NCBI RefSeq assembly: GCF_900109195.1
Contig: NZ_FNZG01000005.1
Location: 1-64,000, forward strand
Source of the DNA: Pseudooceanicola nitratireducens
Lineage (GTDB): Bacteria; Pseudomonadota; Alphaproteobacteria; Rhodobacterales; Rhodobacteraceae
Direction: 5' to 3'
Length of the DNA stretch: 64,000 bases
A model generated the notes under the pieces. That model was not told the origin of the DNA and did not search any database. It saw only the letters and a program-made list of their open reading frames with translations. The position numbers and the translations under genes are program-made. Shown piece after piece: positions 37,687-47,028 of this stretch (positions are counted from its first letter, which is position 1; every line of letters begins with the position of its first letter).

Positions 37687-38841
37687 ATGGAACCGATCGT
37701 GATCGCGGGCATGGCCCGCACCCCCATGGGGGGCTTCATGGGGGCGTTTTCGCGCGTCTCGGCACCGCAGCTGGGGTCGGCGGCCATCGCCGCCGCCCTG
37801 ACCCGTGCCGGTCTGTCCGGCGATCAGGTGGATCAGGTGGTGATGGGCAATGTGCTGCCCGCCGGTCTGGGCCAGGCCCCGGCGCGGCAGGCGGCGCTTG
37901 GCGCGGATCTTCCGCTGTCGGTACGGTGCCAGACCGTGGGCAAGGTCTGCGGATCGGGCATGCAGGCGATCATGAACGCCCATGATACGCTGGCGCTTGG
38001 CCAGGCCGATATCATGGTTGCCGGCGGGATGGAGAGCATGTCGAATGCCCCCTACCTGCTGGAAAAGGCGCGCGCGGGCTATCGCGCCGGTCATGGCCGG
38101 GTCGTCGATCACATGTTCCTTGATGGGCTGGAAGACGCCTATGACAAGGGCCGCGCCATGGGCACCTTTGCCGAGGATTGCGCCACGACCTACCAGTTCA
38201 CCCGCGAAGAACAGGACGCCTATGCCCTGCAATCGCTGGACCGCGCGACCAGGGCCATCGCCTCGGGGGCCTTCGGGGCCGAGGTCACGCCCGTGGGCGA
38301 TGTCACCACCGACGAACAGCCCTCTCGGGCGCGGCCCGAGAAGATCCCGACCCTGAAACCCGCCTTCCGCGAGGGCGGCACCGTGACGGCGGCGAATTCC
38401 TCGTCCATTTCTGACGGGGCAGCGGCGCTGGTGTTGACTCGCGCCTCGGTGGCAGAGGCGCAGGGTATGAAGCCCCTCGCTGTGATCCGCGGCCATGCGG
38501 GCCATGCCCAGGCACCGGGGCTTTTCACCACCGCGCCGATCCCCGCGATCCGCAAGCTGCTGGATCAGGTTGGCTGGACCGTCGAAGAGGTGGACTTGTT
38601 CGAGATAAACGAGGCCTTTGCCGTGGTGGCAATGGCGGCGATCCGGGATCTGGGTCTTGACCCCGAAAAGGTCAACGTGAACGGCGGGGCCTGTGCACTT
38701 GGTCATCCGATTGGTTGCTCTGGCGCGCGGATCGTGGTGACCTTGGTGGCGGCGATGCAGGCACGCGGTGCCAAGAAGGGTGTGGCATCCCTGTGCATCG
38801 GCGGAGGAGAGGCGACGGCGCTGGCCGTGGAATTGCTGTAA
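37687..38841 (+). CDS. Acetyl-CoA acyltransferase (thiolase)
   Basis: 384 aa. Nucleophile Cys88 in GKVCGSGM, NEAFAVV, GHPIGCSGARI and CIGGGEATALAVELL, the pattern of biosynthetic/degradative thiolases of the acetoacetyl-CoA (PhaA/AtoB) group. It may finish degradation by splitting a short ketoacyl-CoA into acetyl-CoA units. Ten bases after the NPD gene. Confidence 0.95.
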   Translation: MEPIVIAGMARTPMGGFMGAFSRVSAPQLGSAAIAAALTRAGLSGDQVDQVVMGNVLPAGLGQAPARQAALGADLPLSVRCQTVGKVCGSGMQAIMNAHDTLALGQADIMVAGGMESMSNAPYLLEKARAGYRAGHGRVVDHMFLDGLEDAYDKGRAMGTFAEDCATTYQFTREEQDAYALQSLDRATRAIASGAFGAEVTPVGDVTTDEQPSRARPEKIPTLKPAFREGGTVTAANSSSISDGAAALVLTRASVAEAQGMKPLAVIRGHAGHAQAPGLFTTAPIPAIRKLLDQVGWTVEEVDLFEINEAFAVVAMAAIRDLGLDPEKVNVNGGACALGHPIGCSGARIVVTLVAAMQARGAKKGVASLCIGGGEATALAVELL

Positions 38842-38852
38842 GGAGAGACAAC

Positions 38853-39986
38853 ATGATCCTGACCGAAGACCAGGCCATGATCCAGGAGATGGCGCGCCGT
38901 TTCGCGGCCGAGAAGCTGGCCCCGAAATCGGCCGAATGGGACAAGACCAAGCATTTCCCCAAGGGCGAGATCACCGAGCTGGGCGCGCTTGGAATGCTGG
39001 GGATGCTGGTGCCCGAAGCCTATGACGGGGCTGAGGTCGACCATATTTCCTATGCCCTCGCGCTTGAGGAAATCGCGGTCGGCAATGGCGCGGTCTCGAC
39101 CATCATGTCGGTGCACAATTCGGTCGGCTGCGCGCCGATCCTGAAGTTCGGCAACGAGGATCAGAAGCAGGAATTCCTGCGCCCCATGGCGCGGGGCGAA
39201 CAGCTGGGGGCTTTCTGCCTGACCGAACCGCAGGCCGGGTCCGATGCCTCGGCGCTGAAGACGCGGGCGCGGCGGACCAATTCGGGCTGGGTGCTGGACG
39301 GGGTGAAGCAGTTCATCACCAATGGCCAGAACGGTGACACGGCGATTGTCTTTGCGGTCACCGATCCCGACGCGGGCAAGAAAGGCATTTCCGCCTTCAT
39401 CGTGCCGACCAAGACGCCGGGCTATCGCGTCGCATCGATCGAGGACAAGCTGGGCCAGACCCTGTCGGACACCGCGCAGATTGCATTCGAGGGTTGCGAG
39501 ATCCCGGCCGAGAACCTGCTGGGCGAAGAGGGGCAGGGCTATCGCATCGCGCTGGCCAACCTGGAAGGCGGACGGATCGGCATTGCCTCGCAATCCGTGG
39601 GGATGGCCCGCGCGGCGATGGAGGCGGCGATCGACTATGCCAAGGACCGCGAAAGCATGGGCCGCAAGATCATCGACCATCAGGCGGTGGCCTTCCGGCT
39701 GGCCGACATGGCAACCCGGATCGAGGCCGCGCGCCAGCTGGTGCTGCACGCCGCGTCCCTGCGCGATGCGGGGCAGCCCGCGCTGCAGGCGGCGTCTATG
39801 GCGAAACTCTTTGCGTCCGAGATGGCGGAACGGGTTTGTTCCGATGCGATCCAGACCTTCGGCGGCTATGGCTATACCCGTGATTTCCCTGTCGAACGCA
39901 TCTATCGCGATGTCAGGGTCTGCCAGATCTACGAAGGCACCAGCGACGTGCAGCGTCTGGTGATCGCGCGCGGCCTGGCCGTCTGA
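38853..39986 (+). CDS. Acyl-CoA dehydrogenase, short/branched-chain type
   Basis: 377 aa from ATG at 38853 (MILTEDQAMIQEMAR), after AAGGAGAGAC. Short-chain type features: FCLTEPQAGSDASAL, FITNGQNGD and a C-terminal QIYEGTSDVQRLVIAR with the catalytic glutamate in place. Last gene of the operon; closed by the strong hairpin at 40007-40035. Confidence 0.95.
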   Translation: MILTEDQAMIQEMARRFAAEKLAPKSAEWDKTKHFPKGEITELGALGMLGMLVPEAYDGAEVDHISYALALEEIAVGNGAVSTIMSVHNSVGCAPILKFGNEDQKQEFLRPMARGEQLGAFCLTEPQAGSDASALKTRARRTNSGWVLDGVKQFITNGQNGDTAIVFAVTDPDAGKKGISAFIVPTKTPGYRVASIEDKLGQTLSDTAQIAFEGCEIPAENLLGEEGQGYRIALANLEGGRIGIASQSVGMARAAMEAAIDYAKDRESMGRKIIDHQAVAFRLADMATRIEAARQLVLHAASLRDAGQPALQAASMAKLFASEMAERVCSDAIQTFGGYGYTRDFPVERIYRDVRVCQIYEGTSDVQRLVIARGLAV

Positions 39987-40006
39987 TCCGCGCGGACCGC
40001 AGGCAC

Positions 40007-40035
40007 AGGGGCGGGGTCCCCGTGGCCCCGCCCCT
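40007..40035. terminator. Bidirectional terminator hairpin
   Basis: Perfect 10-bp GC arms AGGGGCGGGG (40007-40016) and CCCCGCCCCT (40026-40035), 9-base loop, in the 70-base gap between two convergent operons. No T-run on either side, but position and strength make a shared terminator likely. Confidence 0.75.
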
Positions 40036-40056
40036 GAGCGTTAGCACCGCCGGACC

Positions 40057-40416
40057 CTAGCCCAGGATGAAATAGACCTTACGCACATGGGTCAGGTTTT
40101 CCCAGGTGCCGCGAAACCCGCGCGTGATGGTGAAACTGTCGCCGGGGCCAAAGACCCGCGCGGTGCCGTCCTCGTCCGTCAGGCGCACCTGGCCTTCCAG
40201 GATATGGCACATCTCGTCATAGTCGGCGCTCTCGCGCTGACAATGCGGCCCGGCCTCCCAGATGCCGGCGGTGGCGGATTTCCCGGGGTTGGAGAAGTGC
40301 CTCCAGGCGTGGCTGGTATAGGGTTCCCTCACCAGGGCGGGATCGTCGATCACGCTGGTGGTGCAGGGCGTTTCGGGGTCGTCGAAGGCGATCACATGCG
40401 CCGGGGTCTGGGTCAT
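40057..40416 (-). CDS. Small cupin protein (DUF861-like)
   Basis: 119 aa single-domain cupin. The start is taken at the second of two ATGs (40416) because GGAAAG lies about 6 bases upstream; a TTG at 40431 is possible. YDEMCHILEGQV and FGPGDSFTITRGFRGTWE form the two cupin motifs; the HxH metal pair of classical cupins is not complete. C-terminal VRKVYFIL matches the ends of the two other small cupins of this operon (KKVYMIR, RNIYMLV). Role unknown; last gene of the amine operon. Confidence 0.85.
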   Translation of the reverse strand: MTQTPAHVIAFDDPETPCTTSVIDDPALVREPYTSHAWRHFSNPGKSATAGIWEAGPHCQRESADYDEMCHILEGQVRLTDEDGTARVFGPGDSFTITRGFRGTWENLTHVRKVYFILG

Positions 40417-40431
40417 CATCTTTCCAATCAA

Positions 40432-41838
40432 TCAGGAGCCGAAGCCGATGCCGAACCGGTCCATCAGCCGCAGCAGGGCCGACCGTCGACCGGTCCGGTC
40501 CTCGCGGGCGAGGTCGGATTGCGCCCAGTGGATCGCCAGGCTGCGCAAAGGTTCGGGCGGGAAGGGCACGGGCGTCTTGCTGGTCATGCGCAGGGCGGTG
40601 CGTTCGGTCTTCAGCCCGTCCAGGTGGTCCAGCAGGGTCAGCGCGGCAAAGCGCGTGGCGGACACGCCCTGCCCGGTGAAGCCAAGCGCATAGGCCAGCC
40701 GCCCGCCGCAGGCAGTGCCCGCAAAGAAGGTCAGCCGGGCCGAGGTGTCGATGATCCCGCCCCAGGCGTGGCTGAACCGCACATCCGCAAGCGCGGGGAA
40801 GGTGGCCAGGAAATTCGACTCAAGCCGGGCGTAGCTGTCGGCCCGGTTCAGCAGCCCCGCGTCACGTTTCGAGCCATAGTGATGCACCGCGTCATAGCCG
40901 CCCCAGAGGATCCGGTTGTCGGCGGTCTTGCGCGAGTAGTGGAACTGGTTGCCGCTGTCGGCCACGCCGTGGCGGCCGGTCCATCCGATCGAGGCCAGCT
41001 GCGCATCGCTTAGCGGTTCGGTCATGATCGTGTAGTCGTAGATCGGGATGATCGTCGGGCGCAGGCGCCGCAACAGGGGCACATCGGCATTGGTGGCCAG
41101 GATGACCTTCCTGGCGCTGACCTCTCCGTCCTTGGTGGTCAGGCGCAGGGCGTCGGGGGTTTCCGCCAGACCGGTGACCTGGGAGGTTTCAAATATCTCG
41201 ACCCCGGCATCCAGGCAGGCGCGGGCCAGCCCGTGCACCAGCCGGGCGGGGTTCACATAGGCATAGTTCTCTTCGAACAGGCCCTTGGGATAGGCGGGGC
41301 TGTCCAGCTTGGCGGCCAGGTCCGGCCCGTCGATCAGGCGGCTGTCCATGCCGAACCGCGCATGAGCGGCGCGCATGGAGGCCAGGCCCTTAGCCTGCCA
41401 GTCGGTGGCGGCCAGGTTGACCTTGCCGGTGCGTTCGAACTCGGCCTCGATGCCATAACGGGTCAGATCGGACTCGAGCGCGTCGAGGTTCGACAGACCC
41501 AGCCTGACCAGCGTTTCGGCCTCTTCCGGCCACCGTTCCAGCGCGTTGCCGACCCCGTGCGAGATGCTGGGCGCGCAGAAGCCGCCGTTTCGTCCGCTGG
41601 CCGCCTGGGCCAGGCGACGCCCCTCTAGCAGGATGATCCGCGCGTCGGGGTGACGTTCGCGGGCCTTCAGCGCCGACCACAGGCCGGTGAAGCCCGCGCC
41701 GACGATGGCCAGATCGCAGTTCTGCGTGCTGGAAAGCGCGGGCAGGGACAGGGGATCGCGGACCGTCTCGCTCCAATACGGTTCAAAGACGGTCTGGGCA
41801 AAGCGATGCGACAGGGAAGACAGATCAGCCATCCGCAT
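40432..41838 (-). CDS. FAD-dependent amine oxidoreductase (DAO family, PuuB-like)
   Basis: 468 aa. Rossmann motif AIVGAGFTGLWSA near 45-57, GRNGGFCAPS, a typical substrate-binding half and GFTGQGVSATRFAA close to the C-terminus. The family includes gamma-glutamylputrescine oxidase (PuuB) and related secondary-amine oxidases that yield an aldehyde and an amine. Together with the PotABCD-type importer and two aldehyde dehydrogenases it points to oxidation of an imported amine or amine conjugate. ATG at 41838 or 41832; overlaps the nucleotidyltransferase gene. Confidence 0.92.
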   Translation of the reverse strand: MRMADLSSLSHRFAQTVFEPYWSETVRDPLSLPALSSTQNCDLAIVGAGFTGLWSALKARERHPDARIILLEGRRLAQAASGRNGGFCAPSISHGVGNALERWPEEAETLVRLGLSNLDALESDLTRYGIEAEFERTGKVNLAATDWQAKGLASMRAAHARFGMDSRLIDGPDLAAKLDSPAYPKGLFEENYAYVNPARLVHGLARACLDAGVEIFETSQVTGLAETPDALRLTTKDGEVSARKVILATNADVPLLRRLRPTIIPIYDYTIMTEPLSDAQLASIGWTGRHGVADSGNQFHYSRKTADNRILWGGYDAVHHYGSKRDAGLLNRADSYARLESNFLATFPALADVRFSHAWGGIIDTSARLTFFAGTACGGRLAYALGFTGQGVSATRFAALTLLDHLDGLKTERTALRMTSKTPVPFPPEPLRSLAIHWAQSDLAREDRTGRRSALLRLMDRFGIGFGS

Positions 41839-42562
41839 GCTCTGTCAGCTGCTGTTCCAGCGCCGCCAGCTCCGCCTGGGAATTGACGCCGGTGACTTCC
41901 AGCGGTTCGGCCTGGGCGGTGGCGATCCGGTGCCCTTCGGCGCGGGCCAGGGCGACCACGTCGGTCAGGTAATATTCACCCTTGGCATTGTCGTTGCGGA
42001 TCTGCGGCAGCAGGCGGCGCAGGACATCCGCCCGACCCGCCAGGATGCCGGAGTTGCAGAAATCAATCGCCCGTTCCGCATCCGTCGCGTCCGAGAATTC
42101 GACGATCCGTTCCAGCGCGCCCTGGTCATCGGTGACCAGACGGCCATAGGCCCGCGGGTCCTGCGGCCGGAACCCCAGCACGGCCAGGGCCGTGTCGCCC
42201 TGCACCAGATCGGCCAGCGCTTGCAGCGTCCCGGCCCGGATCAGCGGCACGTCGCCATACAGCACCAGGATCGTGCCGTCGAAACCGCCGAGCCCGGGCA
42301 GGGCGCAGCGCACCGCATGGCCGGTGCCCAGCTGGCTGTCCTGCACCATCGTATCCAGCGCGGGATAGGCGGCATGGATCTGGTCGCGCCCGGCACCGAC
42401 CACCGTGATGCAGCGTGTGGCCTTCAGCTGATCCAGCGTCGACAGCACGCGGCCCAGCATCGTCTGGCCGCCCAGCACATGCAGCACCTTGTGCAGGTCC
42501 GATCCCATGCGGCTGCCTTTCCCGGCGGCCAGGATAATGGCGGCGATGTCGGGCCGGGTCAT
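41825..42562 (-). CDS. Free-standing GlmU-type uridylyltransferase domain
   Basis: 245 aa. Matches only the N-terminal half of GlmU (about 450 aa): LAAGKGSRM at 11-19, Lys25, QLGTGHAV at 77-84, metal-binding Asp104 in YGD, Glu155, Asn170, NDNAKGEYYLTD at 190-201 and Asn227 in GVN. All UDP-GlcNAc pyrophosphorylase residues are kept, while the left-handed-helix acetyltransferase half is absent. The usual LPK is LHK here. It should make a UDP-sugar from a sugar-1-phosphate, as MurU does after AmgK. The AmgK-like kinase and a GT1 glycosyltransferase in the same operon fit. Overlaps both neighbours. Confidence 0.93.
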   Translation of the reverse strand: MTRPDIAAIILAAGKGSRMGSDLHKVLHVLGGQTMLGRVLSTLDQLKATRCITVVGAGRDQIHAAYPALDTMVQDSQLGTGHAVRCALPGLGGFDGTILVLYGDVPLIRAGTLQALADLVQGDTALAVLGFRPQDPRAYGRLVTDDQGALERIVEFSDATDAERAIDFCNSGILAGRADVLRRLLPQIRNDNAKGEYYLTDVVALARAEGHRIATAQAEPLEVTGVNSQAELAALEQQLTEHADG

Positions 42563-44049
42563 TGCGCGTCCCCGCCGCCCAGATACCAGCCCCAGTCCGC
42601 GTCGCGGGCAAAACGGGTGACCTGCTTGGTCTCGAAATAGGCGTCGAAGCCTTCGCGCCCCAGTTCCCGCCCGATGCCGGAGGTCTTGTAGCCGCCCCAG
42701 GGGGCCTGGGTGAAGGTCGGCTGGGAACAGTTGATCCAGATGATCCCGGCGCGCAGCTTGGCCGCCACCCGGTCGCAGCGGTCCAGATCGTGGCTCATCA
42801 CCGCGGCGGCCAGGCCGAAGGGGCTGTCGTTGGCCAGGTGGATCGCCTCTTCCTCGGTCTCGAAGGGGGCCAGGCAGACGACGGGGCCAAAGATCTCCTC
42901 GCGCCAGATCTCGGCCTCGGGGGGGACGTCGGCATAGATCGTCGGGGCGATGAAATAGCCCGTGTCCATCCCATGCGGACGGCCACCGCCGGTGATCAGC
43001 CTTGCGCCATTGCCCTGCGCGCGAGCAAGGAAGCCCATGATCTTGTCGTATTGCGATTTCGACACGATCGGCCCCAGCTTGATGCCGTCCTGATCGCCGG
43101 GTCCGATGGTGATCGCCTCGGTCGCCTCTTTCAGCCGGGCCAGCAGCGGCTGGTACAGCGCCTTCTGCACCAGCACGCGGGATGTGGCCGAACAGACCTC
43201 GCCCTTGTTCCAGAAGATCCCGAACAGGATCCATTCCACGGCCCGGTCGATATCGGCGTCGTCGAAGATCACGAAGGGCGACTTGCCCCCCAGTTCCAGC
43301 GACACGGTGCGGATCCCGGCCGAGGCCGCCTGCATCACCCGCCGCCCCGTTGCGACCGACCCGGTAAAGGCGACCTTGTCGACCAGGGGGTGTTCCGACA
43401 ACGGTGCCCCGGCCGAGGGGCCGTCACCCGTCAGCAGGTTGAAGACCCCGGCAGGCACCCCGGCGGCGTCGATGATCCGGGCCAGTTCGTGACAGGACAG
43501 CGCGCAGAGTTCTGAAGGTTTGAGGACCACGGAACAGCCCGCCGCCAGCGCCGGCGCGACCTTCCAGACGGCCATCAGCATGGGGAAGTTCCAGGGCGTG
43601 ATCGCGGCGACGACCCCGACGGGTTCGCGCCAGACCCGCCCGTCAAAACGGTCGTCGCCCAGGTCGATGGTGCGCAGGGGGGCCTTGGCGTCGGCCTCGG
43701 CCAGGTCGGCGTAATAGTCGAAGACAAAAGCGGCGTCTTCGATGTCCCAGATTGCTTCGGGCAGGGGTTTGCCGTTGTCGCGCGTTTCGATCGCGGCCAG
43801 GGCGGGGGTCTCGGCCCGGATGCCTTCGGCGATGCGGCGCAGGGTGGCGGCGCGGTCGCTGGCGGGCAGATCGGCCCAGACCCCGGCGTCGAAGGACCGG
43901 CGTGCGGCGCGCACGGCCAGGTGCACGTCTTCGCCGGTCGCGGCGGCGACCTGGGCAAATTCCTGTTCGGTGGCGGGGTCGATGGCGGCAAAGCTGCCGC
44001 CCTTCACGGGGGCGCAGAAGGCGCCGTCGATAAAAAGCCGGGTGGTCAT
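42559..44049 (-). CDS. Aminoaldehyde/betaine aldehyde dehydrogenase (ALDH10-like)
   Basis: 496 aa. Catalytic Cys286 in NKGEVCSATSR and general base Glu252 in LELGGKSP. The runs ELGGKSPFVIFDDADID, WNKGEVCSATSR and WINCSQPTFTQAPWGG are characteristic of ALDH10 aminoaldehyde/betaine aldehyde dehydrogenases. Substrates of that group are 3-aminopropanal, 4-aminobutanal, 4-guanidinobutanal and betaine aldehyde, giving beta-alanine, GABA and so on. This is the best substrate clue in the operon and agrees with the polyamine-type importer. Confidence 0.93.
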   Translation of the reverse strand: MTTRLFIDGAFCAPVKGGSFAAIDPATEQEFAQVAAATGEDVHLAVRAARRSFDAGVWADLPASDRAATLRRIAEGIRAETPALAAIETRDNGKPLPEAIWDIEDAAFVFDYYADLAEADAKAPLRTIDLGDDRFDGRVWREPVGVVAAITPWNFPMLMAVWKVAPALAAGCSVVLKPSELCALSCHELARIIDAAGVPAGVFNLLTGDGPSAGAPLSEHPLVDKVAFTGSVATGRRVMQAASAGIRTVSLELGGKSPFVIFDDADIDRAVEWILFGIFWNKGEVCSATSRVLVQKALYQPLLARLKEATEAITIGPGDQDGIKLGPIVSKSQYDKIMGFLARAQGNGARLITGGGRPHGMDTGYFIAPTIYADVPPEAEIWREEIFGPVVCLAPFETEEEAIHLANDSPFGLAAAVMSHDLDRCDRVAAKLRAGIIWINCSQPTFTQAPWGGYKTSGIGRELGREGFDAYFETKQVTRFARDADWGWYLGGGDAQ

Positions 44050-44094
44050 GGTGCTGTCCTTTCCTGCCAGGGGTGTGGGTGTAACCCTATGGGG

Positions 44095-45600
44095 TCACAC
44101 GTGTTTCCGTCCGCCGGCATCCAGGAACCAATCGTCCGGATAGGGATACCACCAGTCCGCCATCTTCGCGACGGGATCCAGGATCACCATCTTGGGCTGG
44201 CGGAAGGCATCCAGCCCCGCCTTGCCAAGCGCCCGCCCCAGGCCCGAGCTTTTGATGCCGCCGAAGGGCAGGGCATCGTTGTCGACCAGCGGGTTGTTGA
44301 CCCAGACCATGCCGGCCTCGAAGGCCTCGATCGCGCGATGCGCTTCGGCCAGGTCCGAGGTGAAGACCGAGGCACCCAGCCCGAAGCGGCTGGCATTGGC
44401 CTGGGTCAGCGCATCCTCGAAAGACGCGGTGCGGATGATCGACACGACGGGGCCGAAGATCTCGGTCTCGTGCAGGTCCATCTCGGCGGTGACGCCGGTG
44501 ACGATCGTGGGCTCAACGTACCAGCCCTTGGGCTGATCGGCAGGCACACCGCCGCCGATGGCGATGGTTGCGCCCTTGTCGCGGGCCGTGTCGATCCAGG
44601 CCAGCACGCGGTCGCGCGCGGCCCTGGACACCAGTGGCCCGATCTCGGCCACGCCCAGCCCGTTGCCGACGCGCAGCTGGCGGGTCTTCTCGACCATGGC
44701 GGCGACGAATTCGTCATGTACCGCGTCCTCGACATAGATCCGTTCGGCCGAGGTGCAGACCTGCCCCGATTGCAGGTAGGCGGTGGTGACGGCCCCCGCC
44801 GCGGCCACCTGGATATCCGCGTGGCGCGAGATCACCATCGGATCGCTGCCGCCGCCTTCGATCACGCAGGGCTTCATCTGCGACGCGGCCTCGATCGCGA
44901 TCTGGCGGCCCACTTCGGCCGATCCGGTAAAGGCGATGGCATGGGTCTTGGGCGAGGAAATCAGCGCTTTGCCGACCTCGGCACCGCCCCCGACACAGGC
45001 GATCAGGTCACGCGGCAGGGCGTCGAAGAATTTCATGAACATCAGCGTGCAGATCGTCCCCGCGGGCGAGGCCTTCAGCACCACGCCGTTCCCCGCCGCA
45101 AGCGAGGCCGCCATGGTCCAGCAGCCCAGGATCAGCGGGAAGTTGTAGGGCACGATATGAACCGAGACACCGTAGGGCGCATAGGTCTGGAACTGGAAGG
45201 ACCCGGGCTGCATCGATCCGGCAATCCGCCCGGCGTCATCGCGGGCCATTTCCGCGAAATAACGGAAGACGGGGGGAATATTTGCGATCTCGCCAATGGC
45301 TTCGGGATAGGGCTTGCCGATTTCGCGGGTCATCATGACGGCGATTTCGGTCATGTCGGCCTGTTCCATCGCATCGGCCACGCGGTGCAGGATGCCCGCG
45401 CGGGTCTTGCAATCCATCGCCGCCCAAAGCTTTTGCGCCGCGTTCACACGGTCAAGGATCGTATCCAGCTGCGCGGACGAGGGTTCGCCGTATTGGCCGA
45501 CGTGCTCCAGCGTGGCGGGGTCCTCCACGTCGTGCAGGGGCCCTTGGGTCGCGACGTATTCGGGCGCGAGGTAATAGGACGGGGCAAGCAGGTCAGTCAT
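44095..45600 (-). CDS. NAD(P)-dependent aldehyde dehydrogenase
   Basis: 501 aa. Catalytic Cys282 in SGQVCTSAERIYV and Glu248 in VIEGGGSDP (the usual ELGG is EGGG). PYNFPLILGCW and ALPFGGIKSSGLGR are general family segments. It has an unusual C-terminal extension rich in Trp and Tyr (MADWWYPYPDDWF). A second aldehyde step next to the ALDH10-like enzyme suggests two different aldehydes, or one handled in glycosylated form. Overlaps the kinase gene upstream by 8 bases. Confidence 0.93.
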   Translation of the reverse strand: MTDLLAPSYYLAPEYVATQGPLHDVEDPATLEHVGQYGEPSSAQLDTILDRVNAAQKLWAAMDCKTRAGILHRVADAMEQADMTEIAVMMTREIGKPYPEAIGEIANIPPVFRYFAEMARDDAGRIAGSMQPGSFQFQTYAPYGVSVHIVPYNFPLILGCWTMAASLAAGNGVVLKASPAGTICTLMFMKFFDALPRDLIACVGGGAEVGKALISSPKTHAIAFTGSAEVGRQIAIEAASQMKPCVIEGGGSDPMVISRHADIQVAAAGAVTTAYLQSGQVCTSAERIYVEDAVHDEFVAAMVEKTRQLRVGNGLGVAEIGPLVSRAARDRVLAWIDTARDKGATIAIGGGVPADQPKGWYVEPTIVTGVTAEMDLHETEIFGPVVSIIRTASFEDALTQANASRFGLGASVFTSDLAEAHRAIEAFEAGMVWVNNPLVDNDALPFGGIKSSGLGRALGKAGLDAFRQPKMVILDPVAKMADWWYPYPDDWFLDAGGRKHV

Positions 45601-46672
45601 CGGAAGATCCGTTCATTTGGAGGGTCTTTTCTGTGGGGGCGGAGCAAGGGGCCAGCCGGGTGGCGGCCTCGGTCCAGCCCGGCAGGGCGGTGTTCAGGAA
45701 ATCGCGGATGTCGGTCAGCGCGGCATCGTCCAGCGCCTTTTGGAACTGTGCCAGGACGCGGGGCAGGAAGGTCATGTAGCGCGGCTTGCCGTCCCGCCGG
45801 TCGAGCCGCAGGAAGACGCCGAGGATCCGCGCGTGGCGCTGCGCGCCCAGAAGCGCATAGCGGTGGCGTATGGCGGCCTCTCCGCCCAGATGGGCGGGGG
45901 CCTGGGCGCAATAGCGGGCCAGCAGCTGTGTCTCGAGCCCCGGGGCCAGATCGCGCCGGGCGTCCTGCAACAGCGACACCAGGTCGTATTCGCAGGGGCC
46001 CAGGATCGCGTCCTGGAAATCCAGCAGCCCGCAGCGCGCAACGCCGTGGCGATCCGACAGCAGCATCAGGTTGTCGACGTGGAAGTCGCGCAGCACCAGC
46101 GTGTCGTGGCGGGTGTCGACCGGGGCCAGCGCCTCGCTCCAGAGGCGACGGAATTCGGTGTCGAAGAAGGCGACGTCGATCTCGGGGCGCAGGGCCGGGG
46201 CGAACCACTGGGAAAAGACCGACAGCTCGTCCAGGTGCACGGCGCGGTCATAGACCGGCCGGTCCAGCGCGGCCCCTTTGGGCGCGTGGTGCAGGTGAAG
46301 AAGCGCATCGACCGCCAGCTGGTACAGCCTGGCCTCGTCCTCGCCTTCCGCAAGGCATCGGGCATAGGTTGCGTCGCCGAAATCCTCGACCAGCGCCAGG
46401 CAGCTGTCGCGGTCCGCCGCCAGAACGCGCGGCGCCGAAAGCCCCAGCCCGTTCAGGTGGTCCGAAATCGCGAGATAGGCGGCAAAGCCCGCTGGATCGT
46501 GGCGATCGTCCATCAGCAGCGCGTCCTTGCCGACCAGCCGGGCGTAGGACCGGGTGGAGGCATCGGCGACAAACCCCTGAACGGGGACCCCGGCCATCCC
46601 CTGCCGCGCCAGAAAGGCGGGCGCGGGGGCGGGCAGGCTGTCGGACAGAAGGGGCGGCGACGCTAGGGTCAT
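45593..46672 (-). CDS. AmgK-like anomeric sugar kinase (APH fold)
   Basis: 359 aa. ADASTRSYARL at 36-46 corresponds to the ADASFRRYFR strand of AmgK; the catalytic loop LRDFHVDNLM (194-203, Asp196, Asn201) and LLDFQDAILGP with Asp218, then YDLVSLLQDARRD, are typical of AmgK and not of resistance kinases. AmgK phosphorylates C1 of MurNAc/GlcNAc to feed a nucleotidyltransferase (MurU). The partner here is the GlmU-type domain at 41825. It differs clearly from the ACAD11-type kinase at 33691. Overlaps both neighbouring genes. Confidence 0.9.
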   Translation of the reverse strand: MTLASPPLLSDSLPAPAPAFLARQGMAGVPVQGFVADASTRSYARLVGKDALLMDDRHDPAGFAAYLAISDHLNGLGLSAPRVLAADRDSCLALVEDFGDATYARCLAEGEDEARLYQLAVDALLHLHHAPKGAALDRPVYDRAVHLDELSVFSQWFAPALRPEIDVAFFDTEFRRLWSEALAPVDTRHDTLVLRDFHVDNLMLLSDRHGVARCGLLDFQDAILGPCEYDLVSLLQDARRDLAPGLETQLLARYCAQAPAHLGGEAAIRHRYALLGAQRHARILGVFLRLDRRDGKPRYMTFLPRVLAQFQKALDDAALTDIRDFLNTALPGWTEAATRLAPCSAPTEKTLQMNGSSDD

Positions 46673-47013
46673 CGGATCATGTAGACCTTCTTGACCGTCT
46701 CATGGACAGTGCAGGTGCCCTTCCAGTCCTGGGGAAAGAAGGCGGCGGTATCGGGGGTGATCTCGATCACCTCGCCGCTTTCATGCACGTAGGTGCAGCG
46801 GCCTTCGAGGAAGTGGCAGAATTCGTCCTTGGTGACGTGGCACTCCCATTTGCCGGGGGTGCAGATCCACAGCCCGCATTCGCTTTGGCCGTCGGGACCC
46901 TTGTGCAGGACCTTTCCCGAGGTGCGGCTTTCGCCCTCGATCATGGTCGGAATGACGCCCCAGTCGACCGTGTCGGTCACCGAAAGGGGTTTGTGCATCA
47001 CAGGTGCTTTCAT
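46669..47013 (-). CDS. Small cupin protein (DUF861-like)
   Basis: 114 aa cupin: WICTPGKWECHVTKDEFCHFLEG then AAFFPQDWKGTCTVHE and a KKVYMIR end. The D/E-F-C-H-F-x-x-G core is shared with the next gene upstream (47029), so the two are tandem paralogues. Related to the (S)-ureidoglycine aminohydrolase-type cupins; metal ligands are incomplete. May bind or isomerise a small amine or sugar product; function unknown. Confidence 0.88.
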   Translation of the reverse strand: MKAPVMHKPLSVTDTVDWGVIPTMIEGESRTSGKVLHKGPDGQSECGLWICTPGKWECHVTKDEFCHFLEGRCTYVHESGEVIEITPDTAAFFPQDWKGTCTVHETVKKVYMIR

Positions 47014-47028
47014 GTCTTTTTTCCTATG

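Noticed and set aside
45593-46672. Aminoglycoside resistance kinase
   Set aside because: DASxRxY, LRDFHxDNLM and DFQDAxLGP motifs indicate an AmgK-like sugar kinase, and a uridylyltransferase is in the operon.
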